A stretch of 64,000 nucleotides of DNA from Cephalotus follicularis (Eukaryota > Streptophyta > Magnoliopsida > Oxalidales > Cephalotaceae), in assembly GCA_001972305.1 (NCBI GenBank), contig BDDD01000716.1, positions 62,001 through 126,000 on the forward strand, in the 5' to 3' direction. Shown piece after piece: positions 11,743 through 21,800 of this stretch (positions within the stretch are counted from its first letter, which is position 1; each line of letters begins with the position of its first letter). The position numbers and the translations under genes were made by a program. The notes under the pieces were generated by a model, which worked only from the letters and a program-made list of their open reading frames with translations, ran no database searches and had not been told where the DNA came from.

Positions 11743-11955
11743 GCGTCATTGCTTAGCCCCGGGCATCAACAGTTTTAAAAAGCACAAGTATAAAGCGTCA
11801 ACGGTTTGTTTTAAAGCATAAGGCGTTGACTATTTGGTTTAACACATAAAAGCGTCGACAATAAGTTTAACACATAAAAGCGTCGACTGTAAGTTTAACA
11901 CATAAAAGCGTCGACAGGTTTAGTTTTGAAAGCATAAAGCGTCGACGGTTTCGAT
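11743..11955. repeat. GTCGAC-word array in gypsy A 5' LTR
   Basis: Counterpart of 4605-4815, with about eight words and several word-level substitutions between the two copies. Confidence 0.8.
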
Positions 11956-13548
11956 AGAAAATGTAGTTTGTGGAAAAGTTCGCAAATCATTGGAACTATG
12001 TCCAAAATAGTTCGAAGCCTTTTAAAATTCATCCCATAGCCCGTGAATTGAGAGAAGGCAAGAATTCATCTTCTCTTAATTCAATATCGACCCTTATATC
12101 ATAAGTCATATGCAATATGCATATCCATCCGTATACTTGTATATATATATATATATGTATATACAATGATTCATCCATGCAAGTACAATTCGTACACATA
12201 TCAATCCAAATAATCATTTAGAATGCATGAATGCAATGCAAGCAATAGTATAACCTACCTCGTAATAACTGAGCTCGTAAAGCTCAGAAATCCTTTATCC
12301 TTAATCGTTTCGTTTATCCTTGATCATTTTTCTTATCCTTGATCGTTTCCTTTATCCTGCATGAACAACACATTTCCGTTACATTCTACGCACGGAAACC
12401 AAGAACAGCCGCTATAGAAGCTTCAGCCAGTTTCCGGCCTACTCATTCACTCCGGCGAAACCCAAAAACAGGTTCCACATTGGACAACATGTTGAAAACC
12501 ATCAGAGGCTCATCGTGACTCGTCGCGAAATGCGTTGTCACGGCCGGCAATGAGTCAACTCACTGAGTCAACTCGCCAGACTTCAACAGTTCTGGTCAAC
12601 ACCCAAAAACGCCTTAACCGACCTTAAAATCCTTCACCCAATCCATTGGTGGACGTAACTCACCGTGAATCGGCGCTGAAATGCCCAGTCACGGTCGGCC
12701 AGTGAGTTCAACTCACTGAGTTGACTAGTCGGTCGTCCTCAGCTTCGGCCAACACCATAAAATGCATCACAATCATCATATAAACACACTACCAGCCTTA
12801 ACTCGCCGAGACTCGGCGCACATTGCGCGGTCTCAGGCGACTGTGAGTTGGCTCCACTGAGTCAACTCGCCAGTTTGATTCCGGCCGTTTTCGGCCAAAT
12901 GATGCCAAACCAGCCATTGAAATGGGTGTAGCCGGCCTCCTAGGTGAAGACTCGACCCACCCGCGATGCTAACCGACGGTGGAACACACGCCAGCGGCGT
13001 GACAGTGGCGACATCGGGGAGAAGAAAGATAGAGAAAAGGAAGAAGAGAAAGGGGAGGTTACCGTGGTGAAGTCGCGCCGCTCGCTTTCCCGGTCTGGCG
13101 CCTTCTCCGTCATCCTCTCCGGCGTCTCTCTTCCTCTCTGGTTCTCTCTCCCGAATGCCCTCTCCCACTGTCTCACTCTCTCCCACTCTTCTAACACACT
13201 CGGGCGCCTTATGCGCCCGAGTGTTGTTTTGTTTTGTTTTTTTCTTTTTTTGTCTTTTGTCTCTCCTGTAGTATTTACCAGCCAAAATACTAAGGCCTGG
13301 GTCCCGTTTAATCCGCAAACGGCAATATTAATTATCTGAACGGGTACCAAAATAATCTCAATAAAAATGCGAACATAGGGACTTATTGTCGCACATTAAT
13401 AATGGGCTTATTAATCATTTTGGGCCTTACGATTTGCGGCTCCAATACGCGATGCCTTTTGTTAATACGGGCTCCATCGGCTCAATACGGCCATACACTG
13501 TGCCAATATTAAAATAATTATTTATAAAGTTTGGGGCCTTACACGGGA

Positions 13549-15445
13549 GGTTGTTCCACATACACTTCCTCCTTGATTAACCCATTTAAGAAAGCACTTT
13601 TGACATCCATTTGAAAAAGAGTAAAATCTTTAAAAGATGCATATGCAAGCAACATGCGAATAGACTCTAATCTAGCTACGGGTGCATATGACTCATCAAA
13701 GTCAATTCCCTCTTCTTAGGAATAGCCCTTAGCAACCAAGCTAGCTTTGTTCCTAATTACAATACCTTGGTCATCTACCTTATTCCTATAAACCCATTTT
13801 GTACCTATAATATTTTGATTACTAGGTCTAGGTACTAAGTTCCATACTTTACTCCTTTCAAATTGGTTCAATTCCTCTTGCATGGCATTGATCCAATTTT
13901 CATCCTTTTCGACCTCATTTATATTTTTAGGCTCGATTTGAGATAAAAAAAAGCAATATAATTATTTTTAATGCTACTTCTAGTAGAAACTCCTAATCTA
14001 GGGTTACCTATTATGGCTTCATGAGGATGTCCCCTTACCACCTTCAAGGTTCGATCATGAAGAGCTTCTTGATACTCATCTTGAGGGGTTTCTCCTTCGG
14101 TAGACTCCTCCCTTTTTGCTTCATCTAGATTGAGCTTGTTAACACCATTCTCAATAAAATCTACACAATCATCAACATTAACTTCTTTTGGAAGTTTAGG
14201 GTTAGATTCATCAAAAACAACATGCATGGATTCTTCAACAAGTAAGGTTCTTTTGTTAAAACATCTATAAGCCCTACTAGTGGAAGAATAACCAAGAAAT
14301 ATGCCTTCGTCGACTTTTGAGTCGAATTTTCCAAGATGCTCTTTTCCATTATTGTGGATAAAGCATTTGCAACCGAAGGTATGAAAATAACTAATGTTAG
14401 GCTTTCTCCCCCTCCATAACTCATATGGAGTCTTTTTGAGAATAAGCCTTATTGATATACGATTAAGGATATAACATGAAGTATTTATAGCTTCAGCCCA
14501 AAATTATTTTGGTAAACTATTTTCATTTAAAAGCGTTCTACACATTTCTTGTAGAGTTCTATTTTTCCTTTCAACAACCCCATTTTGTTGAGGTGTTCTA
14601 GGAGTTGAGAACTCATGTATAAAACCATTTTCATTACAAAAGTTTTCAAACAAGTGATTTTCAAATTCTTTTCCATGATCACTTCTAATTTTAGAAATTG
14701 AAGTGTCCTTTTCATTTTGAACGGTTTTGCAAAAATTTGAAAATTCTTTAAAAGATTCACTTTTGTGGGCTAGAAAAATAGTCCATGTATATCTAGAATA
14801 ATCATCTACTATAACCATGGCATAGGATTTTCCACCTAGGCTTCTAACATCTATTGGTCCAAATAAATCTAGATGTAGGAGTTGCAAGGGCCTAGTTGTA
14901 GATACAATGTTCTTGCTTTGAAATGAGGCTCTAGTTTGTTTACCATATTGGCATGCATCACAAACTCTATCCTTTTCAAAGCTAATTTTCGGAAGTCATT
15001 TAACTAGTTTATGTTTCAAAAGCTTTGAAATGGTTGATATTCCTACATGACCTAATCTTCTATGCCATAGCCAACTATCATCATTCATGGAAACTAAACA
15101 TTTAATATTGACTAAGTCATCTATGTCTACCACATATACATTTCCATGTCTATGTCCTATAAACTTTACTTGACAATTGTTTATATCAATAACTTTGCAT
15201 AAGTCTTTTTCAAAAATGACTTTACAATCCTTGTCACATAATTGACTTATGCTCAATAGATTGTGCTTGAGTACATCAACAAATAACACATTATGAATAG
15301 AAGTTTTAAGATTACCTATGGAGCCAACACCTTTGATTTTTCCTTTTGCATTGTCTCCGAAAGTTACTTCTCCTCCTTCCTTTGGTTCATAATTGACGAA
15401 GAGACTTTTGTCACCCGTCATATGCTTGGAGCATCCACTATCCAA
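13549..15445 (-). pseudogene. Copia A pol, upstream part: protease, integrase, start of reverse transcriptase
   Basis: In minus-strand order: aspartic protease core DSGCSKHMTG (near 15390-15445), the GAG-pre-integrase block with WHRRLGHVGISTISKLLKH and a CxxC pair (about 14940-15080), integrase core with LHLDLFGPI, DDYSRYTW, KIRSDHGKEFEN and TPQQNGVVERKNRTLQEM (about 14504-14887), then linker and the RT N-terminal part up to VYVEQPP at the gypsy A junction. The order PR-INT-RT defines Ty1/copia. Broken, with several breaks. Confidence 0.9.
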
Positions 15446-15583
15446 GTACCATTGTGTCTTCTTGGATAATGCCTACAAGCACACCTACAAACACAAAAAT
15501 TCAAGTTTTTGTTTGAGGTACCAAACAAATCTTGGGTCCTTTAGGGTTAGTCAAAATGGTTCCTTTGGGAACCCAACTTCTTT

Positions 15584-17297
15584 TTACCTTTGAGAGTCAT
15601 TCAATATATTTTGTTTATAAAAACATGATGATGAGGTATGGCCATTGTTACCACAAACATTGCAAGACACAATTACATGTCTTTTATGCACATTATTTCT
15701 TCTATGAAAACAAAATGAAAATGCATGACCATATTTACCACAATGTGTGCACATGACATTCATTCTTTTCTTATTAATGGCATTCTTCCTATGATAACAT
15801 TGTGAAAGTGTGTGTCCATGTTTTCCACAAAAATTACATGATCTAATCACATTCTTCCTAAACATGGCATTCTTTTTATGGAAGCAAGTAAAGGATGTGT
15901 GTCCTATTTTACCACAATAATCACACATGGTTTTCTTTTTAATCTTGGCCTTATCAACCTTTTCCTTTTCAATTTTCTCCTTCCTATCAAAGAATGTTTG
16001 ATAAAGCTTGACATTATTCATTTCTTCATAACCTAGTTTGGCTTTATCAAATACACATCTTTGTATCCCAAGGAGTTTTTCAAGTTTCTCACTACTATTG
16101 GAGAACTTTGAAAAGGTTTTGTTTAGAGCTTCTATCTCCTCCTTGAGATTTTTGTTTTCCTTTACAAGGTTAGCTACTTCATTTTCAAGGAGGTCTACCT
16201 CAATTTCATTTGAGGTTTCTTCCTTAGCCAATTTTAGTTCATCATTTTCATATGTTAATAGCTTAACCTTTTTCTTCATTGAAGCAATCATAGAACTATA
16301 TTTTTCTACTAATAAGACAAGTTCGTCATATGTTACCTCATCATTTTCTTCTTCTTCTTGATCCTCCAAAGCCATCAAGGCTATTTGAGCCACCTCTTCG
16401 TTTGTGTCTTCCTTCGAGCTGGATTCATCACTATCATCCCAAGTTACGATCATAGCTTTCTTCTTCTTTTTCAAGATGTCCTTCTTCTTGAGGCGTGGGC
16501 AATCTCTTTTGTAATGCCCTGGTTTGTTGCACTAGAAACATATGATTTCTTCAAGTTTGCTTGCCTCTCCCTTTTGGTGGAATTTCTTATTTGGCCTTCC
16601 ACCAAATTTCTTTTTGCTGGCAAGAAATTTCTTGAATCTTCGGGTGATAAATGCAAGTTCTTCATTGTCATCATCATCATCCTCGGAATCTTCGGTTTGG
16701 GATGATTTGAGTGCAACAATCTTCTTCTTCTTCTTCTCCTTTTCTTCATCGTCATCCTTCTTTTGTATTGACAATTCATGAGTCATCAATGACCCAAGGA
16801 GATCTTCCAATGCAAGAACATTGAGGTTTTTTGCTTCCTCAATTGCGGTGACCTTTGGCATCCAAGATCTTGGCAAGCACCTAAGAATTTTTCTTACCAT
16901 TTCACTGTTAGAATAAGTCTTATCTAAAGCTTGTAATGCATTTATAATGTTTTTAAATCTAGAGAACATAGATTTAATATCTTCATTCTCATTCATAGTA
17001 AACATTTTGTAATCATGTACAAGCATGCTGATTTTGGCCTCCTTAACTTGATTAGTCCCTTCGTAGGTGACCTCAAGTCTATCCCACATTTCCTTGGCGG
17101 AAATGCAAGATGAAATTCTATTAAAATCATTGGAGTTTATAGCACAAATAATAATATACTTGGCCTTAGCATGTATTTGTACTCTCTTCCTATCATTGTC
17201 ATCATATATATTCCTAGGTTTGGAAACCACATCTCCGTTTTCAAGAGTCATGGTAGGGAGATTAGGACCATCAACTATAGGGTCCCAAAGGTTATAG
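15584..17297 (-). pseudogene. Copia A gag with an expanded zinc-knuckle array
   Basis: The minus strand shows a UBN2-type gag core (AKEMWDRLEVTYEGTNQVKE, LRCLPRSWMPKVTAIEEAK; about 16800-17150), a Lys/Glu-rich region, one CCHC knuckle near 16500-16550, an acidic segment, a long Asn/Glu/Lys coiled-coil stretch (about 16050-16330), and then four more knuckles in tandem at 15620-15932. These read CDYCGKIGHTSFTC, CNFCGKHGHTLSQC, CTHCGKYGHAFSFC and CNVCGNNGHTSSSC at an 84-87-bp spacing. Copia B and copia D gags in this window show two knuckles each. Broken, about one or two breaks, with the N-terminal end incomplete. Confidence 0.88.
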
Positions 17298-17516
17298 TCA
17301 AGAAAGATTTGTGTTTTGATCTAAACCTCTCACAAGGTTGGATTTTACAAGATAGAATTGCTCAAAATAATGAGAACAAGAAATAGCTCAAAATGCAAAG
17401 TATAAACTATTTTGGTGAGCTTTGGATTTTGATACTCTTTGAATGTTTGCTTTGAATGATGTTTGTATATGTGCTTTGCTTGTGTTGTTCTCTCTTTCTC
17501 TTCAAAACATTCGTCC

Positions 17517-17523
17517 ATTTATA
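17517..17523 (-). promoter_or_regulatory. Candidate TATA box of copia A LTR
   Basis: The minus strand reads TATAAAT in a pyrimidine-rich context. It lies about 90-470 bp downstream of the GTCGAC array and upstream of the transcribed part of the LTR. Confidence 0.6.
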
Positions 17524-17614
17524 CCTTCTTGCCTCATAGATCCGTTGGAAGAGCATTAGCAAAAATTCCTTAATGGAATGTCCACTAAAACTCTGTCAGA
17601 AACTGTTTCAGCCG

Positions 17615-17990
17615 ACTAAAGCGTCGACTGTCTCCTTCAAAGCGTCGACTGTCTTGTGACCGTTGGGGATCACAAATTTGAATATTCAGCTCAAAGCGCA
17701 GGCATTCAAAATTAGAGTCGACCGTCACCTCAAAGCGCTGACGCTTAATCCGGGGCGTCGACGCTTAGGAAGATTTTAATTACCATTTTGTTCTCTGTAA
17801 CAAAGAGCAGGCGCTTTGCACTAAAAGCAGGCGCTTTGCACCTCAAAGCGTAGACGCTTGAATCTGGGCGTCGACGGTTTCAGTGTTATTTCTATTTCTC
17901 CAAACCTTCCACCGATAGACGCTTAGGTTCTTGTCTCGACCGCCTGGTAAAGCGCTGACGCTTTCAGCTTGGTCGTCGACGGTCTGGGCT
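17615..17990. repeat. GTCGAC-word array in copia A LTR
   Basis: About a dozen words: AAAGCGTCGACTGTC twice, GAGTCGACCGTC, AAAGCGCTGACGCTT twice, GGCGTCGACGCTT, GGCGTCGACGGTTT, GTCGTCGACGGTC, and relaxed forms such as GCAGGCGCTTTGC. Words are separated by 10-40 bp of unrelated sequence. Confidence 0.85.
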
Positions 17991-18111
17991 GAGTTCTGCA
18001 TAATTCTTGTTCTGTTTTTCTTATGTTTATGGCTATCTTGCACATAAAGAAGCTTTGTTAACTACAAATATGTTATCATCAAAACTTAGGATTGAGACAT
18101 AAATGTCAACA

Positions 18112-18822
18112 TGCTTCATCTGATCCTCAAATTGATCCAAGTCTTCACCAAACACTGTTATGAGTCTGTTTAATGCTTCTGATGTGTCTTAGACTGTTAT
18201 ACGTATGATTTTGGATGCCTTTTAGATTATTGTGCTTCAAGTGGAATTCGTTTGAATCGTCTATCCGTAAGTACTTTGTGAACGCATAAGGTACGGATTT
18301 TCTGTTCCTTGGCTATCCGATATTTCAAACTGAAAATAGTTTTGCTATGCTTCTTCGTTTATGAAATCGATAATGTTTTATGGTTTTGATACGTTTCGAA
18401 TTTAAAGTTGGTTTGACATTTTTAAATGATTCCGACTTTATACATATGACATGAAATGATACGATATGTTATGAAATGTATGTTATGATACCATTATGAG
18501 CGGTTTTTTGATATGTATTGTGAAAACATATTTTATGTGATTTTAAGTTGATTTTGATAAATCAATATTTTTGAAATGAATACTGAGTATTGTACCCACA
18601 TATGGGGCGTACCATAGGCACATTGTGGGCCTGGCACGGGGATGTGACACTTCCGTAGCGGTGTGATTAGACTACGGCATCTCTGAGTGTATGAATAAAT
18701 CCCAGGAGGTGGATTTATGGATCCGCTATGTATGATAGATGCGTATGAATCGATTCTAGTTTATGATATGTGATCTAGTGAATGATCAAATATGTGACCA
18801 GATGGTTGATCTGATATATGAT
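18112..18822 (+). repeat. Gypsy C left LTR, first visible piece
   Basis: Aligns with 36080-36790. It begins directly after the copia A tip and ends at the ATGAT target site used by gypsy B. Confidence 0.88.
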
Positions 18823-18984
18823 TGTAACGCCCAAGATTTCCTTGTATTATTATTTCACTATGTAATGGTGCTTTTGAATTGTGGAATTAATAAAAGGATG
18901 AAATTCCTGAATTTGATGATGTTTTCCAATGTTGATTTTTGGTTGAATGATTAAAAGCATGTTAAAAAGGCTAAACGACGTTGT

Positions 18985-19115
18985 GCTGGGAAAACACGTC
19001 GACGCCTTTGTGGCGAAGTATTGCAGCACATGCACATCGATCCGGACGAATGACATCGACGTTCTCGTGCGAAGTAATGAAAGACATCGACGTCCTTGGA
19101 AAGACGTCGACGCCT
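18985..19115. repeat. GTCGAC-word array in gypsy B left LTR
   Basis: Five words: CACGTCGACGCCTTT, ACATCGATCC, GACATCGACGTTC, GACATCGACGTCC and GACGTCGACGCC. The right LTR copy (25453-25600) has one more 20-bp unit. Confidence 0.82.
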
Positions 19116-20159
19116 TAAGTTCGAATGCCAGAACATGTTACTCTTCTGACACATAACGTGCAAGGGGGATTCTTGAGGCCTTTTTACAGGGGCCTTGGGG
19201 CATGAGTTGGGACGTGTTGAGAATGCACCTCACTCCCAAACATGCATGACTAAAATGATGAGGACAAGTGTGACATGAGGGTGTGCATGCAGGCCATGGT
19301 GCCACCTTCAATGTCTGCACCTGCAAAAGAAAGGAATCAAAAACTGGGGAAGAGGAAATGGAGGAAATGAAACTTTTAATACATACAATGTATTAGAGAG
19401 GGAAGTGAGAGGTCCTACCTGCATAAAACGCCTCCTCTCTTCAACACTGGTCAACTAAAACGCTTGTGTATGAAATAGAGAGTAAAGAGAGAAAAACCAC
19501 CATTCTTGGACATAGCTTGGAGCTTGGAGCCACGAACTTGCAGCTTCGGAATGAACCTGGAGGGACTACTGTGACCGGTTGGGACGAAAAGGGTGGACTT
19601 TCCAGTTCCTAACTTGGAACAAAAGGTAGGGGAAAGCCATACTGTAATTTGGAGTTTGATATTCATGCATGCTCTAGGGTTTTGGATGTATGAAATGCAA
19701 GATTCTTGAAATAATATTGTTACTGGATTGATGCCATAATATGCTAGACATGTTTTGAGTATCTGCATGTTGATTTCTTGCCTCGCTCGGTTGCCTGATG
19801 TAGGGGCCAGAGTGAGAGTGTAGCGTGGGGCCAGGAGTTGGCGGCGCTACACATACTGCCTGTTGTAGTCCTATGTGGACATACTGCCTGTTGTAGTCCT
19901 ATGTGGACATCATGTACTAACTGTTTGGTCCTTTACAAACATTACTGTGTTTGTTGATGTAGCCCTGGTCGGGTTACTACTGTACTGTACTGTCACTGCA
20001 TACGTATATTTTCTTATATATGTACTCACTGATATTTTACTATACTGTAAGATATATATATATTTCTCATATATATATAAACTGGTTTTCCTACACTGCA
20101 TCATTATGCATTCATATCATGACATGCATATAATGTTAATCCCGAATTACTGTTATGAC

Positions 20160-20184
20160 TTAGCCAAGTGAGGGCAAAGGCTAA
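20160..20184 (+). other. Conserved LTR inverted repeat, gypsy B left LTR
   Basis: TTAGCC (20160-20165), a 13-base loop, then GGCTAA (20179-20184). It is followed by CCCCCTAC, a T-rich stretch and GCAG. The partner LTR has the same at 29651-29675. Confidence 0.7.
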
Positions 20185-20560
20185 CCCCCTACTTTGCAGA
20201 TTGATGCAGCGGACTGATTGGGCTAGCGTGGATGAAGAATAGTTATTGTTCTATTCTTCCATTTGTAATAACTGTTGTAAAAGGATTTCCGATGTACCTT
20301 TCGTGGTTGTACTTGTGGAATTAATATCGTTTTATGTTCATGCTCCGTTTTTGGGCGATTAACGGTTCAAGACTTGTATTTGAGTAGCGTGTGGTATGGG
20401 ACGCACGTTACGGTTTACAGCTTGTGGACTTTTTTTATGCTTCCTCAACTGTTTTTTGGTTTAAAGTTTAAAGTTTTATGGTTTTTGCATAAGCTGTATT
20501 TTATGTTAATTGCCTTTACCGCTTGATGTTGCCTTCTTGGGAAACGGGGTGTGACAACAG

Positions 20561-20572
20561 TGGTATCAGAGC
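20561..20572 (+). other. Primer-binding site of gypsy B
   Basis: TGGTATCAGAGC four bases after the LTR end; complement of initiator tRNA-Met. Confidence 0.92.
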
Positions 20573-20748
20573 ATATTCCACATATGCTTAATCTAGGATA
20601 AGTTTCTCGGTAATTAATTGATTGTTTTCCTAAAAGTCGTGACTAACTGTCGTCCTTCTTATAGGCACTACTGGACCGAAGGAGAACACGTGGTAGGGCT
20701 AGGGCTGTTGGAGCCGATGTCCCTAATGAAGCAAACTACCCGCGGGGG

Positions 20749-21800
20749 ATGAACATTCCTCAGGATGATAGGGATCCGATGGCTCGGATCGCAGATTACT
20801 TTCAGCAGCAGATGGCCTTTAATCGGGCTAACACGGAGGAGATGCGCCAGTATCACGCACAGGCTCGACCACAGCATGGAGCTCCCGACCATTGCCTGGG
20901 AGACAATGGTCATCAGTTTGGTAGAGATATCGAGAAATTCATGAGGCTTAATCCACCCAGTTTCAAGGGGGAACTAGATGCTACTATCGCTGAGAGATGG
21001 TTGCAAGACTTAGAAAAGATCTTTGAAGTAATGGACTGTAGTGATACACAGAAGCTGAAATTTGCTGTGTACCGCCTTTGGGGTGAAGCCACTCATTGGT
21101 GGGAGATGGTTAAGGCCAAATGGGCGACACAGAGGCTAGACGGCACCTGGGACAGGTTCCAAACAAAGTTCCTGGAGACTTATGTCCCACACATTGAGCA
21201 AGAACGGTGGGAGACTGAGTTCTTAGAGATGCGGCAGGGTGAGATGACCGTTGCCGAGTATCAGGCAAGGTTCATGGAGCTATCCAGACATTCTCCTTAT
21301 CTGGTAGCAGACGAGGTGAAGAAAGTACAGAGGTTTCTGAGAGGGTTGCGACCGGATTTTCGGTCAAGAATTAGAGCCATGGAGCTGAAAACTTTTGTTG
21401 AAGTTGCCCAGAAAGCTAGACTGCTGGAGACGATATCCAGTGAGGACCGAGCTGAGAGAGCTCGCATGAAAGAGAGTAAACAGAGTTCAACACAGTCCCG
21501 ACCAGCATCATCAAAATGGCAGGATGGTGGCTCTCCAACAAAGTCTTCAAAGAACAGAACTCAACAGACAGCTTCGCAGGGTACTCCTAGTCAAGGGAGT
21601 AATGCTAGATCTGGGAGTTGTTACTACTGTGGTCGTGCTGGTCACCAACAGAAGGAGTGCTGGAGATTCAATGGCTGGTGTTTAAGGTGCGGGGCACCGG
21701 GTCATACAGTGAAAGATTGCCTGAAGAGTTCTGCTACAGCGCCTACGGGGCCAGGGAGCAGTAGTGGTGCGGCTGCGGGACCATCACAGAGGAGGGACAC
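20749..21800 (+). pseudogene. Gypsy B gag region
   Basis: The frame starts [18 protein letters not shown]; a GTARRRR-type upstream part from about 20667 may also belong. It shows a Retrotrans_gag core (about 21080-21430: [50 protein letters not shown]) and two CCHC knuckles, [14 protein letters not shown] and [14 protein letters not shown] (about 21619-21720). In this family gag and pol are one translation product. Part of a fossil polyprotein that is broken farther on. Confidence 0.9.

Larger units (their letters stand above)
2643..13543 (-). mobile_element. Gypsy A: Ty3/gypsy (Tekay-like) element with 3.8-kb LTRs and a decayed 3.3-kb core
   Basis: Two long direct repeats (2643-6413 and 9736-13543) begin TGTC and end TTACA. 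They flank a core with a tRNA-Met primer-binding site at its right end and a polypurine tract at its left, so the element reads on the minus strand. Target duplication is AGGGA (2638-2642) and CGGGA (13544-13548), one mismatch. Copia A pol is continuous across it. The LTRs match at about 97-98% by eye, yet the core coding region is so eroded that only scattered pol motifs remain and gag is not recognisable. The core is broken many times over while the ends look whole; this pattern suggests a non-autonomous copy moved in trans. By LTR divergence it is young; the host rate is unknown. Confidence 0.9.
9736..13543 (-). repeat. Gypsy A 5' LTR
   Basis: A 3808-bp partner of 2643-6413. By eye there are about 90 substitutions in all, unevenly placed. 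The stretch matching 4750-6090 has only a handful, while the stretch matching 2643-4740 has most of them. It holds the hairpin (10395-10441), tandem units (10842-11046), the GTCGAC array (11743-11955) and the TGAGTCA clusters in the same order as its partner. Confidence 0.92.
1..18111 (-). mobile_element. Copia A: SIRE/Maximus-lineage Ty1/copia element, interrupted by gypsy A, runs off the left edge
   Basis: Read on the minus strand the parts are: 5' LTR piece (18111 down to about 17325), gag, protease, integrase, reverse transcriptase/RNase H, a spacer, and a third frame that leaves the window at base 1. The LTR tip reads TGTTGACATTTATG and continues into the TGATGATAACA block typical of SIRE-lineage LTRs. 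Pol resumes across gypsy A within the same conserved RT stretch (VEQPPG before, FENPLYPNHVFKL after). The element abuts gypsy C LTR sequence at 18112, so it most likely sits inside that LTR. The 3' LTR would lie off the left edge. It is broken, with several breaks and an incomplete 5' end, but the third frame is open throughout what is visible. It is older than gypsy A, which sits in it. Confidence 0.88.
17325..18111 (-). repeat. Copia A 5' LTR piece
   Basis: It begins (minus) TGTTGACATTTATG with the SIRE-type TGATGATAACA block, then a GTCGAC-word array (17990-17615), then GGTATAAATGGACG (TATA complement at 17517-17523). The inner limit near 17325 is approximate. Confidence 0.8.
18823..20556 (+). 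repeat. Gypsy B left LTR
   Basis: Direct repeat of the right LTR pieces. It holds a GTCGAC array (18985-19115) and the inverted repeat TTAGCC...GGCTAA (20160-20184) that lies 372 bp from the LTR end. Frames of 60-105 codons inside (for example near 19451-19768 and 19875-20171) recur in the partner LTR or are low complexity and are not called. Confidence 0.9.

Noticed and set aside
12833-13350. Overlapping open frames of 130-160 codons on both strands (also near 5695-6141)
   Set aside because: They lie inside the gypsy A LTRs in GC-rich, Arg/Ser-biased sequence, occur on both strands at once, and match no family; best explained as chance openness of LTR sequence.
17067-17386. Plus-strand frames opposite copia A gag
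   Set aside because: Shadows of the minus-strand gag; no independent motif.
19875-20171. 98-codon hydrophobic frame, repeated at 29366-29662
   Set aside because: Present in both LTRs of gypsy B because the LTRs are copies; it spans the hairpin block and TA-rich LTR sequence and looks non-coding.
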